From NCBI GenBank assembly GCA_018873245.2, contig JAEMBT020000002.1, positions 6,174,001 through 6,238,000 of the forward strand: a stretch of 64,000 nt of DNA, read 5' to 3'. Below are positions 52,601 to 64,000 of the stretch, in pieces. Within the stretch, counting starts at the first letter, position 1; each line of letters opens with the position of its first letter. The notes beneath the pieces were generated by a model. That model saw nothing but the letters and a program-made list of their open reading frames with translations. It made no database searches and was not told the DNA's origin. The DNA comes from Archegozetes longisetosus. Taxonomy: Eukaryota > Arthropoda > Arachnida > Sarcoptiformes > Trhypochthoniidae. Both the position numbers and the translations under genes were made by a program.

Positions 52601-52931
52601 TTTTTACTCTTTATTAGGATTAGGATAAGGAGCAAAAATGAATTAAATTTGACTATGAAGCAGACGTACGAAAGAAAATACTAAATAAAATAAAACTGAA
52701 GAGAGTTAAGTAGAATTAAAACAAATGTACAAAACATACCAGTACTAATTAATGAAACTCTTCTACGAGGAAGAGCACCCACTCCTTCAGACAATTGTAA
52801 CTGCTCATAAAGTTTGCTGGTTTGGTTAAATGAACCTGCATTGTGAGCAAACGCAGGCAAACTAAGCCTTCTATTACTAACTCGATGGTGTCGATAAAGC
52901 TGTGGACCATATCTTCGAGGCATTTCTGTAT
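46607..52931 (-). CDS. Monocarboxylate transporter (SLC16/MCT family, MFS)
   Basis: Nine exons (52,740-52,931 or its ATG at 52,923; 50,940-51,317; 50,055-50,195; 49,624-49,707; 49,051-49,557; 48,170-48,949; 46,996-47,256; 46,809-46,934; 46,607-46,749) join in frame to 867 residues from the ATG at 52,923. All eight introns are phase 1. The family signature [14 protein letters not shown] stands at the start of TM1 (about residue 129). Later MCT blocks are [20 protein letters not shown] and [16 protein letters not shown] long Ser-rich cytosolic loop between TM6 and TM7 (about 360 residues, exons 5-6) explains the size. The protein should carry lactate, pyruvate or similar acids with protons across the plasma membrane; substrate cannot be read from sequence. 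A possible extra 5' exon at 57,451-57,478 is listed separately. Introns hold two MITEs. Confidence 0.9.
47837..48095. repeat. MITE in an SLC16 intron
   Basis: The inverted ends are CCAAATAATAAA followed by GGCTAAAGTTCAGTC on the left, and CCAAATAATAAAGGCTAAAG as the reverse complement on the right. Both continue into CAAGGTTTGAGT/TAAGGTTTGAGT. It is 259 bases long and no coding sequence is present. Confidence 0.7.
49824..49902. repeat. Mariner-type mini-MITE (79-bp hairpin)
   Basis: TTGGGTTGTTAAGAAAGTAA continues to TGGCCAAA and is matched by its reverse complement at the other end with one mismatch. TA lies on both sides (49,822-49,823 and 49,903-49,904). Only about 23 bases separate the arms. 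The end sequence resembles mariner termini. A transcript from the SLC16 intron would fold as an almost perfect hairpin. Confidence 0.75.
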
Positions 52932-54280
52932 CTAATATATCTCTTGTATCTTTAAATTACTTCTCATCACTTTCAATAGTGAATGTTGTCTGTTTGCAAC
53001 TTAAAGGTTGAGCAAATATATAAATCATAGATAAACAAGCAATTAAAAAGCACAGCAATTAAGTTGCCTGAAGAGTTAGGTAAATTAGGACCAAATGAAT
53101 TTGTTGATCGAAAATCTATTGCATGACGTAAGTGAACATTTATATAACCATAGCCTCTGGCAATCAATTAGAAACAACTAACTAGCACAACAAATAAGTT
53201 AGTCTAACTTCTCATTGATTGCGTTTAACACTTTGCTACTAACTTTATATGACTTTTGTTCAACTCGTCATCGCTAGCGTGTCTTATCGAATACTTTTAT
53301 TTATCACTTATCGACGACTGATGGATAGCTCTAACTGACTGCAACTCTTCAAACAATTGTATTTCTGTTTTATTCTAGCTTTTTTAATATTCTGTATAAG
53401 CTACATGTTTTTCTCTTAAGTTGATTTATGACAATCTAGCTAATGATCTTTACCATCCAGAACGATTGTAAATAGCATATCTAAACTATTTATTGTGCTA
53501 TCATTTTCTTTTTATTGCGTAAATTCGATTTTTAATTCTGTGTGCAAAGCAATAATCATGGTATTTTTCACGTTAATACAAGACTCATCAAATTCTATAC
53601 AAACTAAAACACATTGACGAGTATTTATGTGTTTCTGTCAGCGGCTATCATTTTTATAGATAAATAAAAGCAACTCATTTTTAGGTCTTTGTTCAATTAA
53701 AACTACCAATTCAAAACATACATTGCTCAAATAGTTTGAGCAATTTCTAGCTAACTTTTCTACAATTTTTAGTCAATTTTCAGCAATGATTCGATTGAGG
53801 CAAAATTTAGTCAGTTTGACAAAATTGAGCTTTTAGAAAGCAACATAAGCTGAGTTAGAAGAAAAAACTGGCAAATTTGTGCTGGTGCGGTGTTTGCCAA
53901 CTAAAGCATGTTTAAAATGAAGCAATATTTGATTAAAATCAAGTTTAATCGTTCAAATAGACTAGCATGTCATCTTTAGATCAAACATAAGCAATCAAAT
54001 CTTACTTAGGAATCTAAGGTAACTAATCCTTAGAATCAACTAAGGTAATAAAGTCAGGCTAAGCCAATATTCTAAAAGTATTTTCCAATTTATAAGGGGA
54101 TTATTAGATAAAGATAGAAAATATAAGACTGTTTTGCAAATCTGATTAAGTTGAAACATAGCTAAATTTGATAAACATGAAATCTAACATTTAATTTCAT
54201 AGATGATAAATTATATCAGATCATATTAGCAATTACATCAAGTAATACTTTAATGATTCAAGTATAAATAAGAATCTGAC

Positions 54281-54750
54281 GGGATCCGATCAAAATGCCG
54301 ACAGATCATAATGCCGACACATTCATAATACCGACACTGCATGATACTGAAATGTCAAAATGCTGAAAATGCATAATATTGATAATTTGATGCACTCATT
54401 ATTCATATCTTTTCATTTTCACTACTATGAACTTTTGAAGGCCAATACATAGTATTGGTATTCATATATTTAAATTGTTCACAAACCAAAGAGTTCAAAG
54501 ATGTCAATACATAGTGTATATTATCAAAAATGGTTGTAAATTATTATTTATAGTAATTTTTATTAATTATTAATTATATATGTTATCAGTATTACAAACT
54601 GTTAACACTATGACATGTCGGTATAATGAACGTGTCGGTATTGTGAACGTGTCGGTATTGTGAACGTGTCGGTATTTTGACCTGTCGGTATTATGGTGTC
54701 GGTATTATGACCTGTCGGTATTTTAATTGTCGGCATTTTGAACCAGACCC
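54281..54750. mobile_element. MITE with 9-bp target duplication and short subterminal repeats (Mutator-like?)
   Basis: A perfect 9-base direct repeat GAATCTGAC flanks the element (54,272-54,280 and 54,751-54,759). The inverted ends are GGGATCCGATCAAAATGCCG and GGGTCTGGTTCAAAATGCCG (reverse complement). Behind the right end lie eight copies of a GTCGGTATT-type word at 14-17 base spacing (54,617-54,735). Behind the left end are three to four inverted copies (ATGCCGACA, ATACCGACAC). A 9-base duplication with repeat-built ends fits Mutator-like MITEs best. There is no coding sequence. Confidence 0.75.
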
Positions 54751-57450
54751 GAATCTGACAAATCATAGCACAAATTCAAGATCAATTGGTTACTCTGTGT
54801 TTGCCAGAGTATTAGAACTGATGCTGAGCTAGTTCTACGATTTTGAGATTTCTCCAAATAAAATGCTTAGTGTAGTTGTTCACTCAAATTATATATATGT
54901 TTTGACCTCTCGAGGATTCACTTCTCTAAGAGAAATTTGAATTTCTAAAAATAATCACTAGAAATCTGATAAGAACTAAAATGTTCAAAAGGATCCAGGC
55001 TTTCATTGAAATTGAAGCACTTTCATTTTATTTGTCGTCTGAGAACCTAGTAACACAGTAAACTTGTTTACAATAAATGAACCAAAGTTCTATAAAATAT
55101 CGTTTTAACTGCAAATGTTTTCTAGTAAACTTATCAAATTAGTCTTTTCTTTGACGGTAATTGTTCGGAAAAACTAATATTGAGCGAGTCTCGCACTCAT
55201 CTATAAGTCCATAATTTGATAAAGAAAGAGAAAAGACTCGCTTATGAGCTACTTTTTGTCAAAGCTTTGGTAATTAAGTTTCCACAAACAAGAACTCACG
55301 CACAGCATCAATGTTGGAGGAAATTATAATAAAAGGAGAGTTTCAAATCATAGCAACGACACTTTTGATCCCATAATAGCTAATTAGCTATGCAATCAAT
55401 GAGATAGATCGTCATCAACACTCCTAGACTGTTTTATAATCCTTATATTCCTCTTACTTTAATAAAAATAAATCTAAAGTTCACTGGACAATCAAATTTT
55501 ACCTTCAGATACCCTACAACTAACACTTAGTTTTCGTGAAAGCCATATAAGTAGTAGATACGAATCAGACTTATTCCTCAATTGAATTGATTCTACTGAT
55601 TGAGAAACCTAACTAATTGGTGTACTAGTATTAAGCTTACGAAATAATAATTTCGTAGCATTAATCAAATCTAAACCTTGGAAAATACGTATCTATCCAT
55701 CACATTAGAAAATAAGCAGATTCTCAGAATAAAAACCATGATTCATGAGAAACATAAGTTACTTGTGAATCACAGACAAAACAAATAGTTTAAGTGATCT
55801 CAACATTCATTTTTTAAAGTTAACTAAAACAAAATTCTTGGAACCCTCAAAATTATCACTTTTAAATGAGAGCCAGAGCAAAGAAAAATAAATTAAATCA
55901 ACTATTTTTTATCTCATCCAAAGATTACTTAACTCAAGCTCAATGTAACTGTGCATTCACTCGAAGCACAAACTTGATTTCCTCTGATCTTTATTATAAT
56001 GACTTGATTTCAAGATTAGTAAAATAACTTAAATACATGCTCTCTTACTTTGAATAACTGGACAAAAGTTTATTCATTGTTACTATTCACATTAGATCAG
56101 TTAGTAGATGCGTTGTACTTTCAAAAGTTTGATTATATTCAAATTAATTCTCAGAATCATATTCAACTATTTTGGTATGTGCTTCAATTTTGATTAACAA
56201 TTATTTTATAAACTTTGAGCGTAACTTGAGATGAAGCCCAAATTTTACAGTTTGTTGCATTAAAAATCACTATTTTATTTATTTGCGTAAAGTGAACAAA
56301 AGTTAAGTCAAAACTGAAAGAAATAGCAGAAAAAGTTATTTGAGACTATGATAAGCACATTTCGCGGTCACAAACAGTGCTCTTATTACGAGTAAACTAA
56401 AACCTTGTTCTTTAATAATTTGCATTCGTTAAGCCGTTCATAACGCAAACATTGGCAATAATCCAGTTGGCAGCCGTCGCCAACAAACCTAACAAAGAAC
56501 TGAAAATATGATTATGATTAGATGTCTAAATAACGATCTCTTTTTCTGTTGGAGGAAAAATCTAGTAAAACAGTTACTTTGTATAAGACATTTATACTAA
56601 AACTGTCTAATTTGTTTCGATAAGTTTGCTAAATTTGAGGCTAGAAACACCCAATTTTATTGGATATTGAGTAACTGTTTATTTTTGCTGACATCAATCA
56701 TAAATTATTAAAGACTCCAAGCCTTATTCATGTTGACATGTTTTAGCAATCTTCTCAATGCTTAACAAACATTTAAATTTTCTATTAGTAATAATCATAG
56801 CACACCGTATGTAGCACTTAATGCAACAATAAGTAATAAATGCTATTATGCTCGCAAGTCACTCATTTTTATGATCGGATTATTTTCTATTAAAAATGCA
56901 TTCATTCAGCAAATGGCTTCTATCAATTCTTCTCTAGACTGCTCTATCAATTATTAATTAAAGAAGATAAATGCACTTTTTAATCACTTCCAAGACCAAA
57001 TTGATTTCGATTGAAGTTATTCTACCTCAAGATTGATGCAACTCACGGAATGGCATAACAGTTGAAAATTGTTACTACTGAAACAAGTTATATGACAAAA
57101 CATTTGAATTAACAATTTGAGGTGAATTAATAACAATGATTTAAAAGATCAAATTGAAAATACAAGGTATTGAAACCCCTGCCAAACATGTTCTCCTGTA
57201 AGGCATCGCATGAGTAAGCTTTATGCGTATAGTATTAATTGTTACATAACTTGAATATTGTACATAAGGAATAGATTTGACAGAATATTGTACACACACT
57301 CATATATAGTGTATATAGAACAGCAAGAACCGGATCGAAGCGGTTCAAAGAAGACAATACTCCGTTGGTTCAGTTGGTTATTAAGTAAAAAGGTTTAGGA
57401 ATAACACTCTGCTACAGACATGAACTTAGTATTTGACTGAAATCACTTAC

Positions 57451-57478
57451 TGTTACTTGGCGTTATGTGAGGCGGCAT
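57451..57478 (-). other. Candidate first coding exon of the SLC16 gene
   Basis: AAAAATGCCGCC opens a 28-base frame (MPPHITPSN plus one base) ending at a strong donor GTAAGTG. Joined to the acceptor before ATACAGAAATGCC at 52,931 it stays in frame with the SLC16 exon and gives a phase 1 intron like all others in that gene. The 4.5 kb distance and lack of conserved residues keep this tentative. It could also join 56,412-56,488 to give a 34-residue chain. Confidence 0.3.
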
Positions 57479-60400
57479 TTTTTACCAATACTTCTTAGAT
57501 CCAGATGTCTCCTGTGACCAACTTTCCAGCTCTAATTATCTCTACTCACAGTTATTTCTATATCCAAATTAAGATTCAATCTCTTAGTATCTGGCTCTGA
57601 GCAACTGATTTGTCCAAAACTACAACAACGAAAGACATAATGAGAACAAGGAGTAATTAATGGATTGAGAGCGTTCTCACTTTATATCATTTCGAACTGA
57701 AACACATAAAAAAGGCTCAAGTCACAGACAGTCTGTCCTGTTGTGAAGCTCAGACTTGAACTTAAGTTTAAACGAATTATTGAGATAAACAGCTGATAGA
57801 AGTGAGGAGAAATGCGCAAAACAAAGAATGCGTTCCAAGCGAAGCAACAGTTCGTTCACATCATCTCACGCTTCCATCGAAAACACAAAACACTATTCTC
57901 AATTATCTAACAATTCAACACTTATTCTATTCAATTCTCAAAGTCAATACAATTTACTAATTATTAGAATACTATTCAATTGACAATTAGTTGAAATGAG
58001 AGTCATTTCAGCGAATGATTAGTTTGTGTTCAAATAATAGAAATATATATTGAGTGAGTCGAAGGATTTGGTACGCTATGTGTTCGAGTCATTTTGAGAA
58101 AGAGATGTATCACTGACTCAACATTCATGCGCATATTGATCTGATCTGAGTTTCTATTGCATGACTGCATTGCGTCATGTGTTCGCTTCGTACCTTTCTA
58201 TCACATCCATATATTTCTAGACCATTTTTTGCATTTAATTCTTACTTTTATGCAATATTATCAATAAATATCTACTTAAACTGTCTAGATTTACACTCAC
58301 AGTTCATATATTTTGAATAAGGATAAATTAAACTTAGATTATTAGTATTAACTATAATGAAGAGTATGTGGACAAAAGCAGTAGAATGTTTTTAAAAATT
58401 CATATCGCTGCAATTTCTTTCAATCACATCTAGAAGTCGCTCAAAATAATCAAATTTTGGTCAATTCTGGAACTTTCCGGTTTTTCAAATATGTTCATTT
58501 TTCAATATCAGTAGTAGTGATAAAAGCAAGGAAAATAAGAGCGGATCTGCATCAACTACTTCGTTCATTGGGGAATGTTTTCCAATACAACCAAACAATA
58601 TATATTAATGCTTCTAATTGAGAGGAAATATATATTTTACCAACTACTATTACTTTCTACAAAATATAGGCCAAAGTTCTGCGAAATAGTTCTGCTTCCG
58701 TGCAGCCAAACCCTTAATGATGGCTTATTTTATTTTTGATTTTCAGTTCAGTTGAAGTCTAGCTCCGCGGCAGAGATCCAATGAAACCTTTCTTCAACCA
58801 ATTTGAACCATACCAGTGTTGTTGCTAAGGCATGTGAAAGCAACATGAATATACTGTTTTCACTGCCATCGCTTACTATTTCCCTACGCTATTCTATGAC
58901 TCGCAACTATTATGCATTTATGTTATGCTTCTATTCTGTTTTGTTGAGGTTAGAAAAATAATTTCATCATTTCAATCATTTTTGAAATTAAACACTTGAT
59001 TGGCAACAATTTAGCTCAATTTCATGTAAATAACAAATGGACTGATTTTGAGTAAATTAGTTTGTTTCCATTCTAGCAATGCATTTTTATCAAGCTTTGA
59101 TCGTTTGAACTTGTTTTTATGACTAAGCTATAAAGCTATCAGATTATAATGAAAAGACGTGTTAATAATACTACCTAACACGAAATATGCTCAATCTCTT
59201 GCATTCTACTCTTTCTCATTATAAACACTATTAAATTTCATTTGTTTCTATTAACTTTTACATTTAGTTTGAGTCATTTTTTGTTCACTTTTCAATTGGT
59301 AAGTTCAAAATGACCAAATTGATCCACATGAATTAGACAGCAAAATTTCATTATAGACACACATTTTCTCCTAGTTTATGTTTATCACAACAAATTGAAA
59401 CTAGAATTTTATACTCAATATTTATTTAATAAAAGATCAGCAATTTATATAGATTATCATGCTTTTGATGGTTAACCTTAAAAAACAATCTTTTAAATAT
59501 ATCACCACAGTATGGATTAAAGTTCGATTTATTACATGTCATTTTATTGGAAAGTAAATGATTTTTCAGATAAATAAAAGATCATTCTGAAGGATTCGAT
59601 ACAAATTTTCATACTTATTTCAAACCTGAAAAATCGCATCAATACCTGAATGAATACAAAACCAGAAAATCTTATATGAATTGCTCATAAAATTACAGCA
59701 CATTATTATTACAACAATAAAATTTATATTTTTATAGACCAATAACCAAATGTATTGCTTAATAGAGAAACTTACTTTCTTTAATACACTATAACTATAA
59801 TAATGATAGCGAGATAACATAAACCATATATTAGATTTTATTAATCTATGATATAAGGAGTGGCAAAACCAAAATTTTCCTGTGGGATTGCACAGATCAT
59901 ATTGATTTTGATTAAATGCATATTTTTCCGATTAAACTCCATTATGTAGTAGTTTTAAGTTTGAATTATAGTCCATCTTTATTTTACGTTATGGCAATTA
60001 TTGCAAAAAATGAATAAAATTTCATATTCGAAAATGCATAACACTTTAGATGAAGTTAGCGAGAGGTTTGAATTGGGGAGCGGGTGTCTGTGAACTCTCG
60101 GTCCTCTGGCTTCACCATCAAACATAAGCTTTTACGATACATTAGACTATTTTTCAAAATAAAAGCTGCTATAAATTCGCTCCAAACTTTAATCTTTTAA
60201 TTTAGATATTGAAATTGCGTAAACCTTATTTTATGCCATACATAGATTTAATTCGAACTAACTTGAACTCTACAAGAGCTCATCTTACTATCACTGACAC
60301 TTTGACTCTTTACTGGAATAAACTTTTATGAAAGAGTACTTTGTGATCAGTCTTTGATACATGAACCCATATCTAAAATTTGTCAATATCTAATATTAAA

Positions 60401-61913
60401 AGTGTTTTTGAAATTTAAGATAATTAAAGATTTTTTTATAATGCATCAGATAAATTAAGGTTACAAGAAATAAGTAAACACTTGTGAAAACTTCAATGTA
60501 ACCTCTTATCATTTGGGAAAAAAATTGTCGAATCTTCTTTATATAAATAATCACAAGTTGAAAATACGTAAGACAACATGTGTTTGTATTTACTAGTAGT
60601 TTCCAAACCATAGAAGAGATATCAGAAGGAATACTACTTAAAATCAGTCACTTTAATATTGTTCTTGAACTTACTTTCAAACCTTCAACCCTTCACTTTC
60701 TGACAACTTTTACGCTCAATCGTTAGATAATGTTCTCAATATAATAAGTGTTTTATTCTTTAATCATCTAAAAGTTTTGAAAAAACATTGAGAGAAATTA
60801 TAATCATTTAGAGCAACTTTCTGATTAGTCTATTAACGCACTTTTCGAAGAATTACAAAAATTTATTGAATAGGCTTAAAATTGGGATATTTATTATTAG
60901 ATTCTAAATGTTTGAAATGATTGAAAATATTAATGAGAGTTGCTCTAAATAGGGTTGCAATAGATATTAGCTACTACCGAAACTGTCCTTTATGAGCTAT
61001 CATGTTCTCACTGTATAAATAAATTTAGAGCTTCATTTGTCATTAAATCTGATTATCTACCTATCAGCTAAAATTGATGCTAGAGACCAAGCTTTCACAC
61101 AATCAATTCGCTTATTAATAAGTTCTTGGATAAATAAGTATAATATTAGAAACTTAAGTTTCATTGATAGAACTTGATTTCATATTGAGTTGCAATTATT
61201 CTGAATGGTAAATACTTAGAAAATAAGAAAAACTATATCTAACGTTAATGAAATAAATGCAATTAATACTAGTAAAGATAAAAATTAGAATTTAAGCAAA
61301 ATGAGGGTTATCGAAAAATTCACTCTTCATTCGATTATCAAATTATGCGCCAGAAATAAAGTTAGTGATTAAATACTGCGAATAAATTTGTCAACTGTTT
61401 TTATGGCCTTTTATTTAATACATATCGTGACTTTGCATGTTTATCAAATCAATGAACACGTGAAAAACATTCCGCACTCTTATAATTGCTTAAAATTGCT
61501 TTTTGTTAGTAGAGAACATAAACTTGACCTAATATTAAGTTATATTAAGTGTATTTTTATATTTATGACACGCATTATTGTCATTTTCGATTATTTTTGC
61601 TTTTTTCCAAAATATTAAATCAGTTCGTAAATCAAAAACACATTATTGGTCAATGAAACGAATAAATTCCATGTAATTCTGTCTTTACAAGTCATCTAAC
61701 GAATTAAGTGAAAGTCAACTGAGAAGTTGAAGGCTATGCGTTTGAACGTTTATCGGATTAACAGCTATGCGATATACCTCAACAACGATTAATAGCAATA
61801 ACGATATGCCATAGGCTTTATTCAAGTATAATTAAATTAGAACGTTCTAGTTATTTCATCGTCAAGATAACTAGTTTTTAAATTTATTTAGACTTTAAAT
61901 TACTTATAGCTGA

Positions 61914-61985
61914 GGCCCGTTGGTCTAGGGGTATGATTCTCGCTTTGGGTGCGAGAGGTCCCGGGTTCAAATCCCGGACGGGCCC
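61914..61985 (+). tRNA. tRNA-Pro, anticodon UGG
   Basis: A 72-base cloverleaf reads directly. The acceptor arms GGCCCGT and ACGGGCC pair, followed by the C discriminator. The D arm contains TGGTCTAGGGGTATGA, the anticodon stem-loop is CTCGC-TTTGGGT-GCGAG with TGG at 61,946-61,948, and the T arm is CCCGGGTTCAAATCCCGG. A and B box promoters are therefore intact. No intron. It is very close to the tRNA-Pro of other arthropods and decodes CCA and, by wobble, other proline codons. Confidence 0.97.
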
Positions 61986-61996
61986 GACATCTATTC

Positions 61997-62001
61997 TTTT
62001 T
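61997..62001 (+). terminator. RNA polymerase III terminator of tRNA-Pro
   Basis: A run of five T on the coding strand, 12 bases after the tRNA 3' end, which is the usual pol III stop signal. Confidence 0.7.
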
Positions 62002-62314
62002 AAAGCACACTATTAATAACTTTTTTTAGTCTAACTTTTCATAGTTCTTTGTACTCTATATGATAATTTATTAAAATTCTAAAGTTTTTATAATCTTTTA
62101 CATAAACTCTATAAAAAATACTAACAACATTTGAAAGCATTTCCATATCTAATTTCGATTGGCTATAAGTTTGTGATAAATCAGTAATAAATCAAGTTGA
62201 AGAGCAGGTTTGCTTTGGATTTGTGTCACATGAGTTACATTCTAGTGATATGATATGAAGTGCGCACTAAATGCCAGAGCTTACTTAAAACTTTAAGTTC
62301 AATCAAACTTAATA

Positions 62315-64000
62315 CAGTGAATTCCCGTTATAGTCAAGTCGATTTTGCCAGAAAAAATACTTGACTATAACGAAATTTGACTATATCCGATATAGGCAAG
62401 TAATTTGACACTAAAAATAATGAGTTATTTTTGAGGAGTAACTTATTTAATGTTTCAAGATTTAAATTTATTTCTGCAAATAAGAGGTTATTTTAGATTG
62501 TTTAAGATTATTTAGTCTATTATTGTAAATCATATTTTCAAAAGTATCCAAAACGTTGAGACCGTTCTGCAGGTTTTCCATTTGTATCACATATTTTCTG
62601 AGGGTTGAGATAGCGTTCAAAGCATCATATAAACGCACGGGAGGTTCAATTTCTTCAGCTATAGAAATATCAGATTCATTCCCAGACTCATCCACTTTTG
62701 TATCCTCTTCCAAAACATTGGTATTGAAATTTTGTATTATTTCAGGATCTGATACCTCTTCACTTGTAGTCACGCTTTCATCGACATTCAAATATTCGTT
62801 AAAATCTGCGCCTTGAATACTAAGCCTCTCAGTTAATTCATCCCATAATATATCGTTTTCATTCGCATTTTCTTCGCTCTCATTATTGATATTTTCAGTA
62901 AACTTAAAGCCAGCCTTTATGAAACAATTCTTAATTGTAGTATCGCTTATTTTATTCCACGAACTTCTAAGCATAATTAAGGCATCAAATAAATCAATTG
63001 ATTTGATGTCAGGGTACTGATTGTTATCCAATATAGAAATTAATTTTCTTACAATTAGTGAGCGGTAATAACCTTTTAAACATTTAATTATTCCCTGATC
63101 CATAGGTTGCAAACGCGAAGTTGTATTTCTCGGCAAAAATATAATCTTGACATTTGAGAGAGACATATATGGATGCGATGAGCAGTTATCGATAAAGAGC
63201 ATCACCTTTCGATTTTGTCTCAACATTTTTCTATTAAATTTTGTTAGAAATTCGGTAAAAATATCTGTTTTCATCCAAGATTTTTCATTACTTCGGTAAA
63301 TAACTGGTAAACCCTTTTTATTTCTGAAACATCGAGGCTCTCGTGACTTCCCTATAGCTATAAGTTTCTCTTTCTCACTGCCATCCATATTGGCACAAAC
63401 GAAGACTGAAATCCTTTCTTTACTTTTTTTACCCCTTTTAAACTTTTGGCCACTTAATGCATATGTTTTACTCGGAAGAAGACGCCAGGAAAGGCCGAAC
63501 TCATCACCATTAAAGATATTTTTCGGCTCGTAGTCCTTAACGATTTCGGGCAATTTAGACAACCAGTCGTTACAAACAGAGTCGGGTACTGAGTTGGCTT
63601 CGCCGTGACTTTTTTCGTAATTAATACAATTTCTTTCTCTGAATCGATTAATATAACCCGTCGAGGCCTTGAAGTTATTATAACCAAACCTTTGTCCGTA
63701 TTCACTCGCCTTTTCTTTCAATATATTGATATTCGTTGGCAGACCATAAGAGTTACATTTACCGATGAACTCTATTAATGCATTGTCGATCTCAGGATAT
63801 GATGAATTGCGAAAGCGTTTAGTATTACGAGATTTTTCAGTTTCAAACTCTTTGATCACTTTCTCTCGATTTTTTTTAATTCGAGAAATGTTTGATTCGT
63901 CTTTAAGTTGATCACTAAATTGAGCCAATATTTCTTTATATGGAGTCTTTTTATCAATTAGTTGAATGACTTTATATTTAACATCTAATGAAATTGATTT
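62315..64000 (-). mobile_element. Pogo/Tigger-type DNA transposon, cut by the window edge
   Basis: The 3' end of the element is CAGTGAATTCCCGTTATAGTC from 62,315, preceded by TA (62,313-62,314). Repeats of the same words lie just inside (ACTTGACTATAACG, TTTGACTATATCC), probably transposase-binding sites. The transposase frame runs leftwards from beyond 64,000. The other terminus is outside the window. The end design matches that of the small MITEs at 25,567, 33,142 and 34,624, although the sequences differ. Confidence 0.8.
62468..64000 (-). CDS. Tigger/pogo DDE transposase (CENP-B/jerky-like), N-terminus off window
   Basis: The frame is open from the window edge to the stop at 62,468, 510 residues. 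The visible start, ISLDVKYKVIQLIDKKTPYKEI, belongs to the CENP-B N-terminal helix-turn-helix. A second DNA-binding domain follows (about 60-130, ASEYGQRFGYNNFKAS). The DDE_1 catalytic domain has its three acidic positions in FNGDEFGLSW, LFIDNCSSHP and RLQPMDQG. The C-terminal part is acidic. All catalytic residues are present and no break is seen, so this copy could be recent or domesticated. Reading from TTG at 63,928 would miss the first domain. Confidence 0.88.
   Translation of the reverse strand, partial: KSISLDVKYKVIQLIDKKTPYKEILAQFSDQLKDESNISRIKKNREKVIKEFETEKSRNTKRFRNSSYPEIDNALIEFIGKCNSYGLPTNINILKEKASEYGQRFGYNNFKASTGYINRFRERNCINYEKSHGEANSVPDSVCNDWLSKLPEIVKDYEPKNIFNGDEFGLSWRLLPSKTYALSGQKFKRGKKSKERISVFVCANMDGSEKEKLIAIGKSREPRCFRNKKGLPVIYRSNEKSWMKTDIFTEFLTKFNRKMLRQNRKVMLFIDNCSSHPYMSLSNVKIIFLPRNTTSRLQPMDQGIIKCLKGYYRSLIVRKLISILDNNQYPDIKSIDLFDALIMLRSSWNKISDTTIKNCFIKAGFKFTENINNESEENANENDILWDELTERLSIQGADFNEYLNVDESVTTSEEVSDPEIIQNFNTNVLEEDTKVDESGNESDISIAEEIEPPVRLYDALNAISTLRKYVIQMENLQNGLNVLDTFENMIYNNRLNNLKQSKITSYLQK

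Larger units (their letters stand above)
52932..61913. other. Gene-poor stretch upstream of SLC16
   Basis: Nine kilobases of AT-rich DNA. It contains the 470-base MITE at 54,281-54,750 and the candidate exon at 57,451-57,478. Otherwise I see no exon with family similarity and no RNA gene. Part of it is probably a long 5' intron and promoter of the SLC16 gene. Confidence 0.45.

Noticed and set aside
56412-57478. Two-exon 34-residue membrane peptide using 57,451-57,478 and 56,412-56,488
   Set aside because: The phase fits and a stop follows, but there is no similarity to anything; the same first exon fits the SLC16 gene better because of shared phase 1.

Overview
This is a window of an AT-rich animal nuclear genome with spliced genes and short introns. 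An arthropod is the best reading: there is a Vein-type EGFR ligand (Ig plus EGF) and a short ionotropic receptor-like channel. A mite or other chelicerate is possible, but that is inference. I built the gene models by hand from splice sites; every multi-exon model below keeps its reading frame across all junctions.

Bases 1-5,045 form an island of nested mobile elements. It holds a foldback repeat with 54-bp subrepeats, the 5' part of an old LTR retrotransposon, a TIR transposon inserted in that leader which carries three hexokinase exons with their introns, a hAT-like element with a long heat-shock-element array and a TATA box, and a foldback element with a perfect 8-bp target duplication and two CTCF-like motifs.

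Host genes follow: an ionotropic receptor (5,491-7,149, -), FUT8 core fucosyltransferase (10,312-12,301, +), the RNA polymerase I factor TAF1B (12,601-15,111, -), a K50 paired-like homeobox gene of Dmbx type (17,045-18,891, -), a small tail-anchored-like membrane protein (22,550-23,011, -), vein (25,244-31,657, -), BLOC1S2 (35,008-35,798, -), a secreted astacin metalloprotease (36,943-38,329, -), a YTHDC2/Bgcn-like protein with degraded helicase motifs and no YTH domain (41,133-45,200, +), and an SLC16 monocarboxylate transporter (46,607-52,931, -, perhaps with a first exon at 57,451-57,478).

The right end is gene-poor. It holds a MITE with a 9-bp target duplication, a tRNA-Pro(UGG), and a pogo/Tigger transposon whose transposase is open to the window edge. 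Many MITEs sit in introns and spacers; several have pogo-like ends related in design to the Tigger terminus. The genes do not form a pathway. The neighbourhood looks like ordinary eukaryotic gene order, with transposon activity as its most unusual aspect.
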